A stretch of 45,914 bases of DNA from a virus, in the IMG/VR virus record IMGVR_UViG_3300008012_003552, positions 1 to 45,914 of that record, one strand, 5' to 3'. Each line of letters begins with the position of its first letter. The stretch's first letter is position 1. Below are positions 1 through 7,097 of the stretch, piece by piece. A model generated the notes under the pieces. The model ran no database searches. It was given only the letters and a program-made list of their open reading frames with translations, and was not told where the DNA came from. A program made the translations under genes and the position numbers.

Positions 1-73
1 AGGGACTTGAACCCCCACGCCGTGAAGCACTAGAACCTAAATCTAGCGTGTCTACCAATTTCACCATACTCGC
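1..73 (-). tRNA. tRNA-Leu (anticodon TAG), 3' end cut by window edge
   Basis: The reverse complement begins GCGAGTATGGTGAAA, a Leu-type acceptor and D arm. It has an anticodon stem CTAGA/TCTAG around loop TTTAGGT (anticodon TAG, reads CUA) and a variable arm. The T arm GTTCAAGTCCC is present but the 3' acceptor strand lies outside the window. It is followed 4 nt away by tRNA-Thr in the same direction, so the two are a tRNA cluster. Confidence 0.9.
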
Positions 74-77
74 TTTA

Positions 78-153
78 TGGTGCCCCAAGAGAGACTTGAA
101 CTCCCGACCTACTGATTACAAATCAGTTGCTCTACCAGCTGAGCTATTGGGGC
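78..153 (-). tRNA. tRNA-Thr (anticodon TGT)
   Basis: Complete cloverleaf on the minus strand: acceptor GCCCCAA/TTGGGGC, discriminator A, and an encoded CCA at 78-80. The anticodon stem ACTGA/TCAGT encloses loop TTTGTAA, giving TGT (reads ACA). The 5' end abuts the stop codon of a 27-residue zinc-ribbon gene, so both probably come from one transcript started at the promoter near 252-280. Confidence 0.95.
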
Positions 154-154
154 A

Positions 155-238
155 TTATCTTCTTACTCTACAAGTTGGACAAAAATCTCCGTGTCCTAGT
201 TCTGATTTACATTCTGGACATTTAGGAATTATTTTCAT
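155..238 (-). CDS. 27-residue zinc-ribbon-like peptide
   Basis: A very short reading frame with start at 238 and stop at 155. It encodes a peptide with two CxxC pairs, CPEC (residues 7-10) and CPTC (20-23), the pattern of a minimal zinc ribbon. A ribosome-binding site AAGG lies 8-10 bases upstream of the ATG, and a consensus sigma70-type promoter lies just beyond it, which argues for real expression. It sits directly before tRNA-Thr in the same direction. Function is unknown; metal binding is inferred from the cysteine spacing only. Another short zinc-ribbon gene lies at 2968-3120. Confidence 0.6.
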   Translation of the reverse strand: MKIIPKCPECKSELGHGDFCPTCRVRR

Positions 239-251
239 TTAACTTACCTTT

Positions 252-280
252 ATTATATATTCTTATTACTGTGTTGTCAA
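252..280 (-). promoter_or_regulatory. sigma70-type promoter for the zinc-ribbon peptide and tRNA-Thr/Leu
   Basis: On the minus strand TTGACA (280-275) and TATAAT (257-252) match consensus exactly and are separated by 17 bases. It lies immediately after the stop codon of the 436-residue gene and reads toward the zinc-ribbon gene and tRNAs. Confidence 0.8.
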
Positions 281-1591
281 CTAATTTAACAGATGATTTC
301 CATTATTCCATTGTAGTTTACCGTTTAATCTTTTTTCTCGAAAATCATCAGAATACATATGAGTCATTTTTATTAACTTATTATAATTGTAATTAGTTAC
401 GTCGGCTGTTTTTGCTATTAAAGAATGGAATTCTGCCCAATGCATCTCGTTAAATTCTTCTACCTGTCTGTTTATCTTTCTCATCCTTTCATAAGGATCT
501 ATCTCGTAATCATAACTTTCATCCCAAAAATCGCCAAATGTTTCAAAGCCCATTGCTCTTAATTTTGCTAGAAATGCAACATTTGCATATTGTAAGAATG
601 GCAATTTAAAAAACATTGTGCGTATAGTCTTTTCTGTTAAATGTAAAGTTGCGTGATTGTCGTCATTGTATTGGGTTTCAATAGTTAAACTTAATGCGCT
701 ACTGTTTAGTGCATTGGCTAGAGAATTCATAGTATTTTGATAAACAGCCGGAAAAGTTTTCTTTACAAAATCAGTATAATCTCTTGCAGATAATATTTTA
801 TTTTTTTCTTTAACCTCTCCTGGAATAGTATACGGACTGTTATTGCATATCGTATCAAGATTTTCACTTACATATTTTGTCATTGTCGATGCATATTCTC
901 GATCTGGACATCTGTCTAAACATTCTAGCATTAACCGACCAATCGTATTATTGTGTTCTTCTACTTGACTGTAAGGATCTATTTTACTCCATGTATAGAT
1001 TATGTTACCTGAAGACATTATTCCTCTTCTGCCCAAATCAAAAAAGATTAAATTACGCCAAGGCGTTTGTCTCCGACACAAGAAAATAAAACGCTTTTTG
1101 CAGGTGTTTAAATATTGTAAATAGTCACTTATTGCATTTATTATTTCTCTATCACCTATTTCAAATTTTATACCGTGAATGCCTTCTCCCAACAATAATT
1201 GTTCTATAGCAAATTTATCGTAGGTATTTCCAGTAATAATAGTAATATCTTTATCTTCAAGTCCTAGACCAATTCTTACATTTAGCAATTGTTTAAATAA
1301 CAACGACGGTGACGTACCACTATCGTAGGCATTGAAATAAAAGTTTAATTTCTTAGTTTTTTGTACAACATCTTTAATTGTGTTGATTAAAGGAGATCTA
1401 TCTTCCCAAAAATTATAAATGTTGTATACAAACATTGCAGGCCATAGTATATGTAAATCTTGGTATTCGTCTTCTCGTAGATGACCAGAATCTAAAATTA
1501 CTTTATAGTCTGAATTAGATTTTTTAAGATGGTCAAACGGTGGTTGATCTGGAAATTTTAATGTAATATGAAACGGATCGTAAAATATCAT
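281..1591 (-). CDS. conserved phage protein of unknown function, possible surface-sugar enzyme
   Basis: A 436-residue protein not assigned to a named family. The start at 1591 is chosen because its ATG overlaps the stop of the upstream dehydrogenase as ATGA; a longer TTG-started frame would run into that gene. No signal peptide or membrane segment is evident. The C-terminal third has a motif reading LTEKTIRTMFFKLPFL, then GFETFGDFWDESYD, which I associate with uncharacterised glycan-related proteins in marine phages and bacteria. Coupling to a nucleotide-sugar dehydrogenase fits a role in sugar transfer or modification, but that is inference. A function unrelated to glycans remains possible. 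Confidence 0.6.
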   Translation of the reverse strand: MIFYDPFHITLKFPDQPPFDHLKKSNSDYKVILDSGHLREDEYQDLHILWPAMFVYNIYNFWEDRSPLINTIKDVVQKTKKLNFYFNAYDSGTSPSLLFKQLLNVRIGLGLEDKDITIITGNTYDKFAIEQLLLGEGIHGIKFEIGDREIINAISDYLQYLNTCKKRFIFLCRRQTPWRNLIFFDLGRRGIMSSGNIIYTWSKIDPYSQVEEHNNTIGRLMLECLDRCPDREYASTMTKYVSENLDTICNNSPYTIPGEVKEKNKILSARDYTDFVKKTFPAVYQNTMNSLANALNSSALSLTIETQYNDDNHATLHLTEKTIRTMFFKLPFLQYANVAFLAKLRAMGFETFGDFWDESYDYEIDPYERMRKINRQVEEFNEMHWAEFHSLIAKTADVTNYNYNKLIKMTHMYSDDFREKRLNGKLQWNNGNHLLN

Positions 1592-2712
1592 CTTGTGTCT
1601 CCGTAGTAAACTACGGTATTTGATCCTTGATACGATCTCCAAGGATCAAATACTAATACATCATCTGGTACTGTATCGCCTTCATGTACCATTACTGCAA
1701 CGTCGGCATTTTCTTTTACAAGTATGCCACCTAGTTCTTTTACATAATGTTGTACTAGTAGACTATAAGATCCGTCCACATACTCTACGCCTGGTTTGTA
1801 ACTATCACTTGAGAAGTAGATGTATTTGCCGTGTTTCATTATTTCAATAGCCATGTTTTTTGCTTGTATTTCTCTTGCGTTCATTATGCTGTCAAACAAG
1901 TCATATCCTAGTCCTAACTCAGTAGCCATATAACGTAGTGCAATATTGTCTCTTGGGTGACAAGCACCGCCGTCTCCCATGCCTGCTTTCATATATCCCG
2001 GACCCATAATACGCTGCTTAGACTGCGCTAGAGCGTCTGTAACAACGTCTACATTGATGTTGCCCTGCTTAACTGCAACGTCTTGTATCATGTTTACAAG
2101 ACCTATTTTAGCACTGATAAACGTATTATAAAATACTTTGATGCACTCACACTCGTCCCAAGTGCCGATTACATAACGAGGATCGTTTTCCATTATAGTT
2201 TTATAAAAGTCTACAAGATCTTTTGCATCACCTGTTTCGGTGCCGTCATCTGTGCCAATCATTACCATTTCTGGATTAACCATATCCCAAGCAACTGTGC
2301 CCATTGCTATCAGATAAGGGTTATAAACAAATCGAGTATTTGTTACTAATGGTTCTAGTTCTCTACGGACTGTTCCTGGCAATACAGTGCTTATAAGAAC
2401 AAGCAATTGGTCGTTGTTCATATGCTTGTTACACTCAGTAAGAACTTCTTTGACGATAGAATAGTCAAAATCTTTTGGTTCTAAATGCGCTGTTGGCGCT
2501 CTGCCATCGTATTCAGGATCATGTGGAGTAGGAACAGCAACAAACACAATGTCACATCCGTTAACAGCGTCTTGTACAGTAGGAAACATTGTGACATGTT
2601 CACTAGTGCATTTTACAATATCATATCCTGTTACATGGTGTCCTTTTTGTGCAATAGTTTCTGCACATGGCATTCCTAACTTACCGGTTCCAATAAACGC
2701 AACATTTTTCAT
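1588..2712 (-). CDS. UDP-glucose/GDP-mannose 6-dehydrogenase family protein
   Basis: Predicted NAD-dependent oxidation of a nucleotide sugar to the uronic acid, in the cytoplasm. The 374-residue protein opens with the Rossmann motif GTGKLGMP (about residues 8-15). It has the family segment STVLPGTVRRELEPL, the linker FYNTFISAKIGLVN, and the catalytic-cysteine motif GGACHPRD. It is slightly shorter than typical UGDs (about 390-450 residues). The start at 2712 overlaps the upstream stop as ATGA, and its own stop overlaps the next start the same way, so the three genes are translationally coupled. The substrate (UDP-glucose or GDP-mannose) cannot be told from sequence. Confidence 0.85.
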   Translation of the reverse strand: MKNVAFIGTGKLGMPCAETIAQKGHHVTGYDIVKCTSEHVTMFPTVQDAVNGCDIVFVAVPTPHDPEYDGRAPTAHLEPKDFDYSIVKEVLTECNKHMNNDQLLVLISTVLPGTVRRELEPLVTNTRFVYNPYLIAMGTVAWDMVNPEMVMIGTDDGTETGDAKDLVDFYKTIMENDPRYVIGTWDECECIKVFYNTFISAKIGLVNMIQDVAVKQGNINVDVVTDALAQSKQRIMGPGYMKAGMGDGGACHPRDNIALRYMATELGLGYDLFDSIMNAREIQAKNMAIEIMKHGKYIYFSSDSYKPGVEYVDGSYSLLVQHYVKELGGILVKENADVAVMVHEGDTVPDDVLVFDPWRSYQGSNTVVYYGDTR

Positions 2713-2903
2713 TTTTCTATTTGTACACATATTGCTTGACTGTTAGGTTTATAGTAACCATTTCCTAAGCCAACTACGTCAGAAAGATTTTCTCTAGCAA
2801 AGAAACATTCTGTCATACTTTCAAATTTATGATCAGGTCCTAATGCATTTACTGCTATCGGTGTAGTTCCGTTTATTGTTAGGTATACTAATATCCAATA
2901 CAT
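2709..2903 (-). CDS. small secreted or membrane-anchored protein, unknown
   Basis: A 64-residue protein with a hydrophobic N-terminus (MYWILVYLTING), then a region with two cysteines in the contexts MTECFFA and AICVQIEK. The same layout (hydrophobic start, FxSxxEC, then ICV) occurs in the 94-residue protein at 19553-19837, so the two are probably paralogs. It may be exported with a disulfide between the cysteines; this is inferred. The start at 2903 is preferred to a longer frame because the hydrophobic segment then sits at the N-terminus and a GGAG lies upstream. Its stop overlaps the dehydrogenase start. Confidence 0.55.
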   Translation of the reverse strand: MYWILVYLTINGTTPIAVNALGPDHKFESMTECFFARENLSDVVGLGNGYYKPNSQAICVQIEK

Positions 2904-2967
2904 TTTGTTTGTGTCTCCAATATTACTTAGTGACACCGTTGTAACAAACTACTTAACTTTGGCTAAC

Positions 2968-3120
2968 TTATTTTTTAGCAGAACCTTTTTTGCCACAATG
3001 AGGGCAGTGAAGTTGCATACGTTCTATACATAACTTCTCTTCCATTGTAGCATAGGTAAACCAATTCTTACAGTTAGTACAAGTTAAGTGCCAAATTGTT
3101 TCTTTGACAGCCTTAAACAT
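2968..3120 (-). CDS. 50-residue zinc-ribbon protein
   Basis: A short protein with paired cysteines CTNC (14-17) and CPHC (39-42) separated by an aromatic and charged linker, the pattern of a single zinc ribbon. The C-terminus is basic (KKGSAKK). The start at 3120 is required because an upstream in-frame start would lie inside the tRNA-Ser gene. Similar small zinc ribbons occur in many large phages with no assigned role. It lies between the nucleotide-sugar genes and the tRNA-Ser/tRNA-Asn pair. Confidence 0.6.
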   Translation of the reverse strand: MFKAVKETIWHLTCTNCKNWFTYATMEEKLCIERMQLHCPHCGKKGSAKK

Positions 3121-3136
3121 AATGTTATTTATGTAA

Positions 3137-3227
3137 TGGCAGTGAGACTGGGATTCGAACCCAGGGAACGCTACAAACGCTCGTCCGATTAGTAATCGGG
3201 TGCCTTCAGCCACTCGGCCACCTCACC
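3137..3227 (-). tRNA. tRNA-Ser with unusual anticodon ACT
   Basis: Complete class II tRNA on the minus strand: acceptor GGTGAGG pairing with TCTCACT (two wobble pairs), a D arm GCCGAGTGGC, and a long variable arm. The T arm is CTGGGTTCGAATCCCAG, the discriminator G, and CCA is encoded at 3137-3139. The anticodon loop reads TTACTAA, giving ACT; bacterial Ser tRNAs for AGC/AGU normally carry GCT. The first pair of the anticodon stem is a C-A mismatch. A functional A34 tRNA would need inosine or would read mainly AGU. Confidence 0.85.
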
Positions 3228-3234
3228 TTATATA

Positions 3235-3309
3235 TGGCTCCGCAGGTAGGGGTCGAACCTACGACCAATTGATTAACAGTCAATTGCTCTACCACTGAGC
3301 TACTGCGGA
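3235..3309 (-). tRNA. tRNA-Asn (anticodon GTT)
   Basis: Complete cloverleaf: acceptor TCCGCAG/CTGCGGA, discriminator G and encoded CCA at 3235-3237. The anticodon loop CTGTTAA gives GTT (reads AAC/AAU). It lies 7 nt upstream of tRNA-Ser in the same direction, so the pair is probably processed from one transcript. Confidence 0.95.
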
Positions 3310-3339
3310 ACAACATAGTACTTATAGGTAATAAATACT

Positions 3340-3513
3340 ATGATGGCGGAAAACGAGGGTAAGCCCAAAATCTCTAAAACAGATCTAGTACTCCTAGCAA
3401 TAGTCTTTATTGTTTGGCTAGATATGTCTTGGCTTGATATAACATATAGCACTCACGTGCTTAATGTTAGAGACTTTGTGTTTTCCTTGTTTCCCTTTAT
3501 TAAAGTTTTTTAA
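3340..3513 (+). CDS. 57-residue single-span membrane protein on the plus strand
   Basis: A short frame on the strand opposite most neighbours, with ATGATG at 3340. It encodes a polar N-terminus (MAENEGKPKISK), one hydrophobic segment (DLVLLAIVFIVWL) and a hydrophobic C-terminus. Its TAA stop overlaps the TAA of the convergent glycine-zipper gene in the sequence TTAA. The AGG of a weak ribosome-binding site lies about 12 bases upstream. No family is recognised; the long open frame with a coherent membrane segment is the only support. Confidence 0.45.
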   Translation: MMAENEGKPKISKTDLVLLAIVFIVWLDMSWLDITYSTHVLNVRDFVFSLFPFIKVF

Positions 3514-4016
3514 CGTGCTTTAATGCTTACGTTAATTGGAATTCGATCACCAACTTGATAATTATTATATGTATAACTCTTACCACGTACACCATTCCAC
3601 TCATAAAGAATAGTATAGTTCTTTAAAGTATTAACAGTTTCAACTTGGTAATCAGTTGTACACTGCTGTTGCTGCTGATAACCAACAATACCTTGTTTTT
3701 GCTTGTTTGCATTATCATTTGCAATCAGTCCGCCAATCACTGCGCCTGCTGCTGCACCACTATCTTTACCAGATGCAGTTCCGCCAAGCAGTCCGCCGAT
3801 AATCATACCGCCAAGAATATCACTTGAACTAGCACCACTACCGCCGCCTACGTTACCGTAGATTGGAACATCTACTGTAGAACAGCGTTGAATAGGTGTT
3901 CTAATTTGTTCTGTCCTATAATTAGGTTTTACATTTGTAATAGTTGCATACTGTTCGGCTACTGCCGTTGTTGCTGCCATTGCAAGTGCTGCGGTTGTTA
4001 CTAATAATTTGTTCAT
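3510..4016 (-). CDS. glycine-zipper 2TM envelope protein with signal peptide
   Basis: A 168-residue protein with a clear signal peptide (MNKLLVTTAALAMAATTAVA) cut near AVA-EQ. It then has a glycine-rich two-helix region (about 67-97, GGMIIGGLLGG and GAAAGAVIGGLI), typical of the 17-kDa surface antigen/SlyB-like outer-membrane family. The C-terminal part has two cysteines and a YxW region (YEWNGVRGKSYTYN), as in host outer-membrane lipoproteins of this class, but no lipobox cysteine is seen at the cleavage site. It is a host-type envelope gene with its own sigma70-type promoter, so it may alter the infected cell's outer membrane. That role is inferred. Confidence 0.75.
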   Translation of the reverse strand: MNKLLVTTAALAMAATTAVAEQYATITNVKPNYRTEQIRTPIQRCSTVDVPIYGNVGGGSGASSSDILGGMIIGGLLGGTASGKDSGAAAGAVIGGLIANDNANKQKQGIVGYQQQQQCTTDYQVETVNTLKNYTILYEWNGVRGKSYTYNNYQVGDRIPINVSIKAR

Positions 4017-4046
4017 GTCTTACCTACATTGTTTGTGTGTACTAAT

Positions 4047-4074
4047 ATTATAGCATCAACGATAATGTTGTCAA
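4047..4074 (-). promoter_or_regulatory. sigma70-type promoter for the glycine-zipper gene
   Basis: TTGACA (4074-4069) and TATAAT (4052-4047) with a 16-base spacer read toward the gene starting at 4016. The -35 box overlaps the stop codon of the upstream gene. Confidence 0.75.
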
Positions 4075-4427
4075 CCATTATCGTCGTACCGAAACCATTC
4101 TTCTTTGTATATTTCTAAAATCTCTGCACTATTCATTCTGTCGTATCTAAAACTACGCCAACCTTGAGCGTTTACATCCCAAACACTAACAACAGCATCT
4201 GAAATCTCACGTACCTTCTTTTGACTTAGTGTGTCGTCCTTTGTTGCACGAGGTTTCATGTCATCTCTCAATGTACAAGTCATTACTCGTTTGTCACCGT
4301 TGAGTTTATTAAAGTCTATTACTAAAACATTTTGCTCTAAAAGGAGTTTAAGATCCTCTTTAGTAGGAATACCTTTTAGAGCTGCAACGGTATCAGCGAC
4401 TGTAGACGACTTGGTCTGCGAGTCCAT
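4071..4427 (-). CDS. WYL_2-like (SH3-fold) phage protein
   Basis: A 118-residue protein. The core (about 38-100) reads [18 protein letters not shown], then a charged linker, then [20 protein letters not shown], a pattern I recognise from small Sm/SH3-like barrel proteins of T4-type marine phages (WYL_2 type). Its start lies 35 bases inside the end of the ClpP gene upstream, so it is probably coupled to it. Nucleic-acid binding is plausible for the fold but not shown. The C-terminus ([12 protein letters not shown]) is acidic. Confidence 0.55.
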   Translation of the reverse strand: MDSQTKSSTVADTVAALKGIPTKEDLKLLLEQNVLVIDFNKLNGDKRVMTCTLRDDMKPRATKDDTLSQKKVREISDAVVSVWDVNAQGWRSFRYDRMNSAEILEIYKEEWFRYDDNG

Positions 4428-5007
4428 TGTCTACTGCCTCTTGTGCTGTTAAGAAAGTATCAAATTTCATAGTTTCAAAAAGTTCTTCGTATGTTTTACC
4501 TGCTGTGTTGTGGCGCACATACAATTCAGTAAGTCGTTTGTTGATTTTCTTAGACTCTTCAAAATGTCTACGAGCATCTTCAAACTCTAATTCTTGTACG
4601 TGTACACTACCACGTGTTCCAGGTGTACCACTTGATACTCTGTGAATCATTGTTCTACTCTCAGGCAGCACAATACGTTTACCCGGAGCACCAGCTTGTG
4701 CTAAGAATGATCCCATTGAACAAGCTTGGCCCATTACAATAGTTTTAACATCACACTTGATGAATTGCATTGTGTCATAGATAGCAAGTCCTGCTGTAAC
4801 AGCACCACCCGGTGAATTAATGTATAAATTAATATCTTTGGTTGAGTCTGCTTCTAAGAATAACAATTGTGCTACAATTAGATTAGCCATATTATCTTCA
4901 ACTGGACCGTTAAGCATAACAATACGGTCTTTCATAAGACGGCTATAAATGTCGTAGGAGCGTTCGCCTCTACTTTCCTGTTCTACTACCATAGGTACTA
5001 ATGGCAT
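4393..5007 (-). CDS. clpP: ClpP-type serine protease (first copy)
   Basis: A 204-residue ATP-dependent Clp protease proteolytic subunit, close to the usual length (about 200). The substrate-channel segment [12 protein letters not shown] is at 62-73, the catalytic serine is Ser97 in GQACSMGS, the histidine is His122 in TMIHR (usual HQ is HR here), and the aspartate is Asp183 in FDTFLTA. All three triad residues are present, so it should be active. It probably forms heptameric rings and partners a host ClpX/ClpA, since no Clp ATPase lies in this window. A ribosome-binding site AAGGAAG precedes the ATG. A second, different ClpP is at 5707-6309. Confidence 0.93.
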   Translation of the reverse strand: MPLVPMVVEQESRGERSYDIYSRLMKDRIVMLNGPVEDNMANLIVAQLLFLEADSTKDINLYINSPGGAVTAGLAIYDTMQFIKCDVKTIVMGQACSMGSFLAQAGAPGKRIVLPESRTMIHRVSSGTPGTRGSVHVQELEFEDARRHFEESKKINKRLTELYVRHNTAGKTYEELFETMKFDTFLTAQEAVDNGLADQVVYSR

Positions 5008-5008
5008 A

Positions 5009-5245
5009 TTATCTTCCTTTCTTAATTACAAACTCTTTAGGACCAGAAGAAGTAAACTCTAGTCCTGCTTGATTACCTACATAAAGTTTACCGTTATGTC
5101 GTAATGTTAATTTAATTTGTCTATTGATACTTACTACTAAACTTTTACTAGGATAATATTCAAGCACTTCGCCATTAACAACGTTTCCGTTATTAGTGCA
5201 AAGAAGATCAACTACATCATCAAATCTAGATGTCGTTTTTGACAT
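5009..5245 (-). CDS. conserved small phage protein, unknown
   Basis: A 78-residue protein beginning [15 protein letters not shown] with a beta-rich middle ([34 protein letters not shown]) and a basic end. The start has a strong AAGGAG 4-10 bases upstream. It overlaps the preceding gene by 20 bases and ends one base before ClpP. No family is assigned; the pattern suggests a small beta-barrel. Its place between two ClpP genes makes it a candidate accessory factor, which is inference. Confidence 0.55.
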   Translation of the reverse strand: MSKTTSRFDDVVDLLCTNNGNVVNGEVLEYYPSKSLVVSINRQIKLTLRHNGKLYVGNQAGLEFTSSGPKEFVIKKGR

Positions 5246-5486
5246 TTTCTGCTCCTTTTAATTGTAGATTCAAACAAAAATTTTCAACTAACATCTTTGT
5301 CATTGTTGCCATACAGACATATAATCTTTGATCATCAGGTACATCTTGTATTTGTTCAATTACATTATTTGCCATCATTAGAAACGCTTGCTCTTCTTTG
5401 ATTGCTAACATTCCCCAGTCTATAGGGTTTTGTGTTTCTGCTTCCATAGCAAGTTCTGCAAGTTCTGCGGACGTAATTTTAATCAA
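5226..5486 (-). CDS. conserved small helical phage protein, unknown
   Basis: An 86-residue, mostly helical protein with segments MANNVIEQIQDVPDDQRLYVCMATMTKMLVENF. It probably starts at a TTG at 5486 that overlaps the upstream stop as TTGA; the next ATG is 13 codons in, with no better ribosome-binding site. I recall similar small proteins in T4-type cyanophages and pelagiphages, all unnamed. It overlaps the next gene by 20 bases, so the cluster is translationally coupled. Confidence 0.5.
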   Translation of the reverse strand: MIKITSAELAELAMEAETQNPIDWGMLAIKEEQAFLMMANNVIEQIQDVPDDQRLYVCMATMTKMLVENFCLNLQLKGAENVKNDI

Positions 5487-5695
5487 TGTAAATATCCATC
5501 ATCGTCATCGAGAATATTGTCCATGTTAGGATCAATACCAAAATAATCTTTGCAAAGTTCAACAATTGATTCAGGAACTTCAGCGTTTTCACTTCCTTCT
5601 GGAACCCAAATGCCTTTTAGACTCCCGTCACTGCCTACTATTAAACCGTAGTCATCTTCTTCTAATGTACTGCTAAACTCTACAAAGTCACTCAT
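5483..5695 (-). CDS. small acidic phage protein, unknown
   Basis: A 70-residue strongly acidic protein with a central segment DYGLIVGSDGSLKGIWVPEG and an Asp-rich end (NILDDDDGYLH). An AAGGAG ribosome-binding site precedes the ATG. It lies 11 bases after the second ClpP gene in the same operon. No family is recognised. An acidic DNA-mimic or adaptor role is possible but nothing beyond composition supports it. Confidence 0.5.
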   Translation of the reverse strand: MSDFVEFSSTLEEDDYGLIVGSDGSLKGIWVPEGSENAEVPESIVELCKDYFGIDPNMDNILDDDDGYLH

Positions 5696-5706
5696 ATGAA
5701 TACTCC

Positions 5707-6309
5707 TTAGTAAACTGTCTGAATCTTATCTGCAATATTATACTTGACTGCTTCTTCTGCGCTTAACCAAACATCTTGCGCAGGTAATAATATGTCACGA
5801 ATTACTTTTTCTTTTAATCCCGTACATTTCTTATAATGTTCTAGCATACGCTCGCTCGACAATTCGAACTCACGCACACGAGCAAAGAGTTCATGTTCCT
5901 TGCCGCCGCTACCCCAACTGTATTGATGTGACAAAATACTTGTGTTGGGAGTAATAATTCTACGTCCTTTTGTACCACTCATAAATGTAAGAATACCACA
6001 ACTTGCAATAAGTCCTAGTCCAACAGTTTTGATTGGTATTGCACTACCTTTCATTACGTCAATAAGTGCAAATGCAGCGTGTACACTGCCGCCTGGTGAG
6101 TTAATAATTAGCGTTAACTCTTTTGGCCGTTCATTTGTCGCCATTAAGTTTTTTTCAATAATCCAGTTTACAACTGGCTTAGTTGTTTCATAATTAAATC
6201 CGTCTGCAAAGTAAAATATACCTGCGTCCCACATCATTTGCCCCGGAGGTGTTGGCTTTGTTCCGCCTCCGCTGCCTTTTGCTTCTTTATCTGCATCTTT
6301 TTTTGTCAT
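5707..6309 (-). CDS. ClpP-type serine protease (second, divergent copy)
   Basis: A 200-residue ClpP-family protein different from the copy at 4393-5007. It has an N-terminal extension of about 25 residues rich in Lys, Gly and Pro. The INSPGGSV segment is at 69-76, the catalytic serine is Ser103 in GLIASCG, the histidine is His128 in SHQY, and the aspartate is Asp179 in QDVWLSA. With an intact triad it should be active and may form mixed rings with the other phage ClpP. Its ATG overlaps the stop of the TilS gene as ATGA. Confidence 0.88.
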   Translation of the reverse strand: MTKKDADKEAKGSGGGTKPTPPGQMMWDAGIFYFADGFNYETTKPVVNWIIEKNLMATNERPKELTLIINSPGGSVHAAFALIDVMKGSAIPIKTVGLGLIASCGILTFMSGTKGRRIITPNTSILSHQYSWGSGGKEHELFARVREFELSSERMLEHYKKCTGLKEKVIRDILLPAQDVWLSAEEAVKYNIADKIQTVY

Positions 6310-6908
6310 ACTACTTCTTCTTCTTTCATTTTTTTTGCTATCACTTTGTGAATACCAGGATTGATACGCAGTACGTGAGGCATCATTTTATGCCTTATAT
6401 AGTTACGATTATAGCATAAATCATTGTTGCTGTCATCCGAAATATAAGGAATATTATTTAAATTCACCCATAATTCAAAATCTCGTTTTCGTGTTAGTCT
6501 AAACGGACGTAACACATTATTTCTTTTTGATGGAATCCATTTGCCTGTTCCGTGCATACTACTAAACAACCAAGTTTCTACACAATCATCTAAGTGATGC
6601 GCTGTAATAACAGGTTTATCATTATAGTTGTCTAAAAAATTATAACGGACATTACGCCAGTGTTCTTCTTGGCTCATTCCTTTAGGCTTATCTACGTCAT
6701 TCTTACCTAATATAAATCCAATATTATTTGTCCTGCAATAATTATGCATCCAAGTAGCAGCATAGTTGCCGTGACCAGTTCCATGATTATAATGTAGAAC
6801 AATAACATTATGCTTACGCCGCAGAAAGTCGAGTGCTGCCATACTGTCAACACCTCCCGAACAGGCTACATAGATATCTTTAGGTAGTTTAGTTTGTAAT
6901 TTAATCAT
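6306..6908 (-). CDS. tilS: short tRNA(Ile)-lysidine synthetase (TilS), N-terminal domain only
   Basis: A 200-residue PP-loop ATPase with SGGVDS at residues 17-22. HYNHGTGHG, the HHLDDCVET motif and the RPF...R segment are typical of TilS, which converts C34 of tRNA-Ile(CAU) to lysidine. Host TilS proteins are usually over 300 residues; this has only the catalytic domain. The start at 6908 overlaps the upstream stop as ATGA, and the end overlaps the ClpP start. No tRNA-Ile(CAU) gene lies in the window, so the substrate could be the host tRNA or a phage tRNA elsewhere. Confidence 0.85.
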   Translation of the reverse strand: MIKLQTKLPKDIYVACSGGVDSMAALDFLRRKHNVIVLHYNHGTGHGNYAATWMHNYCRTNNIGFILGKNDVDKPKGMSQEEHWRNVRYNFLDNYNDKPVITAHHLDDCVETWLFSSMHGTGKWIPSKRNNVLRPFRLTRKRDFELWVNLNNIPYISDDSNNDLCYNRNYIRHKMMPHVLRINPGIHKVIAKKMKEEEVV

Positions 6909-7093
6909 TCTTCCCAATACTTGAGTAGCTCTAAATTATCACCTGTACCTTTGGTTTTAATATAACCGTCGTCAATTAGTTTATCAATCATTGTTTCGGC
7001 AACGTTCTCTACAGTTTTCTCTCTACCTATCCAGTAACCTAACCCTGTAAATGTCACTGCTGTAATAAACAAAAATAATTCACTGATGCCCAT
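6905..7093 (-). CDS. small single-span membrane protein, unknown
   Basis: A 62-residue protein with one N-terminal hydrophobic helix (ELFLFITAVTFTGLGYWIG, about 5-23) followed by a charged helical tail with ETMIDKLIDDGYIKTK. AAGG lies about 9 bases before the ATG. Its stop overlaps the TilS start. Similar one-helix proteins are common in T4-type marine phages with no assigned role. Confidence 0.5.
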   Translation of the reverse strand: MGISELFLFITAVTFTGLGYWIGREKTVENVAETMIDKLIDDGYIKTKGTGDNLELLKYWEE

Positions 7094-7097
7094 TTTT

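Noticed and set aside
48-242. A 64-codon plus-strand frame at the window start
   Set aside because: It runs through two tRNA genes on the opposite strand, so it cannot be a real protein gene.
3121-3213. N-terminal extension of the 50-residue zinc-ribbon gene
   Set aside because: The extra 31 codons lie inside tRNA-Ser; the ATG at 3120 is the sensible start.
3330-3337. AATAAATA on the plus strand just before the 57-residue gene
   Set aside because: It lies 3 bases before the ATG, so a transcript from it would begin inside the frame; not accepted as its promoter.
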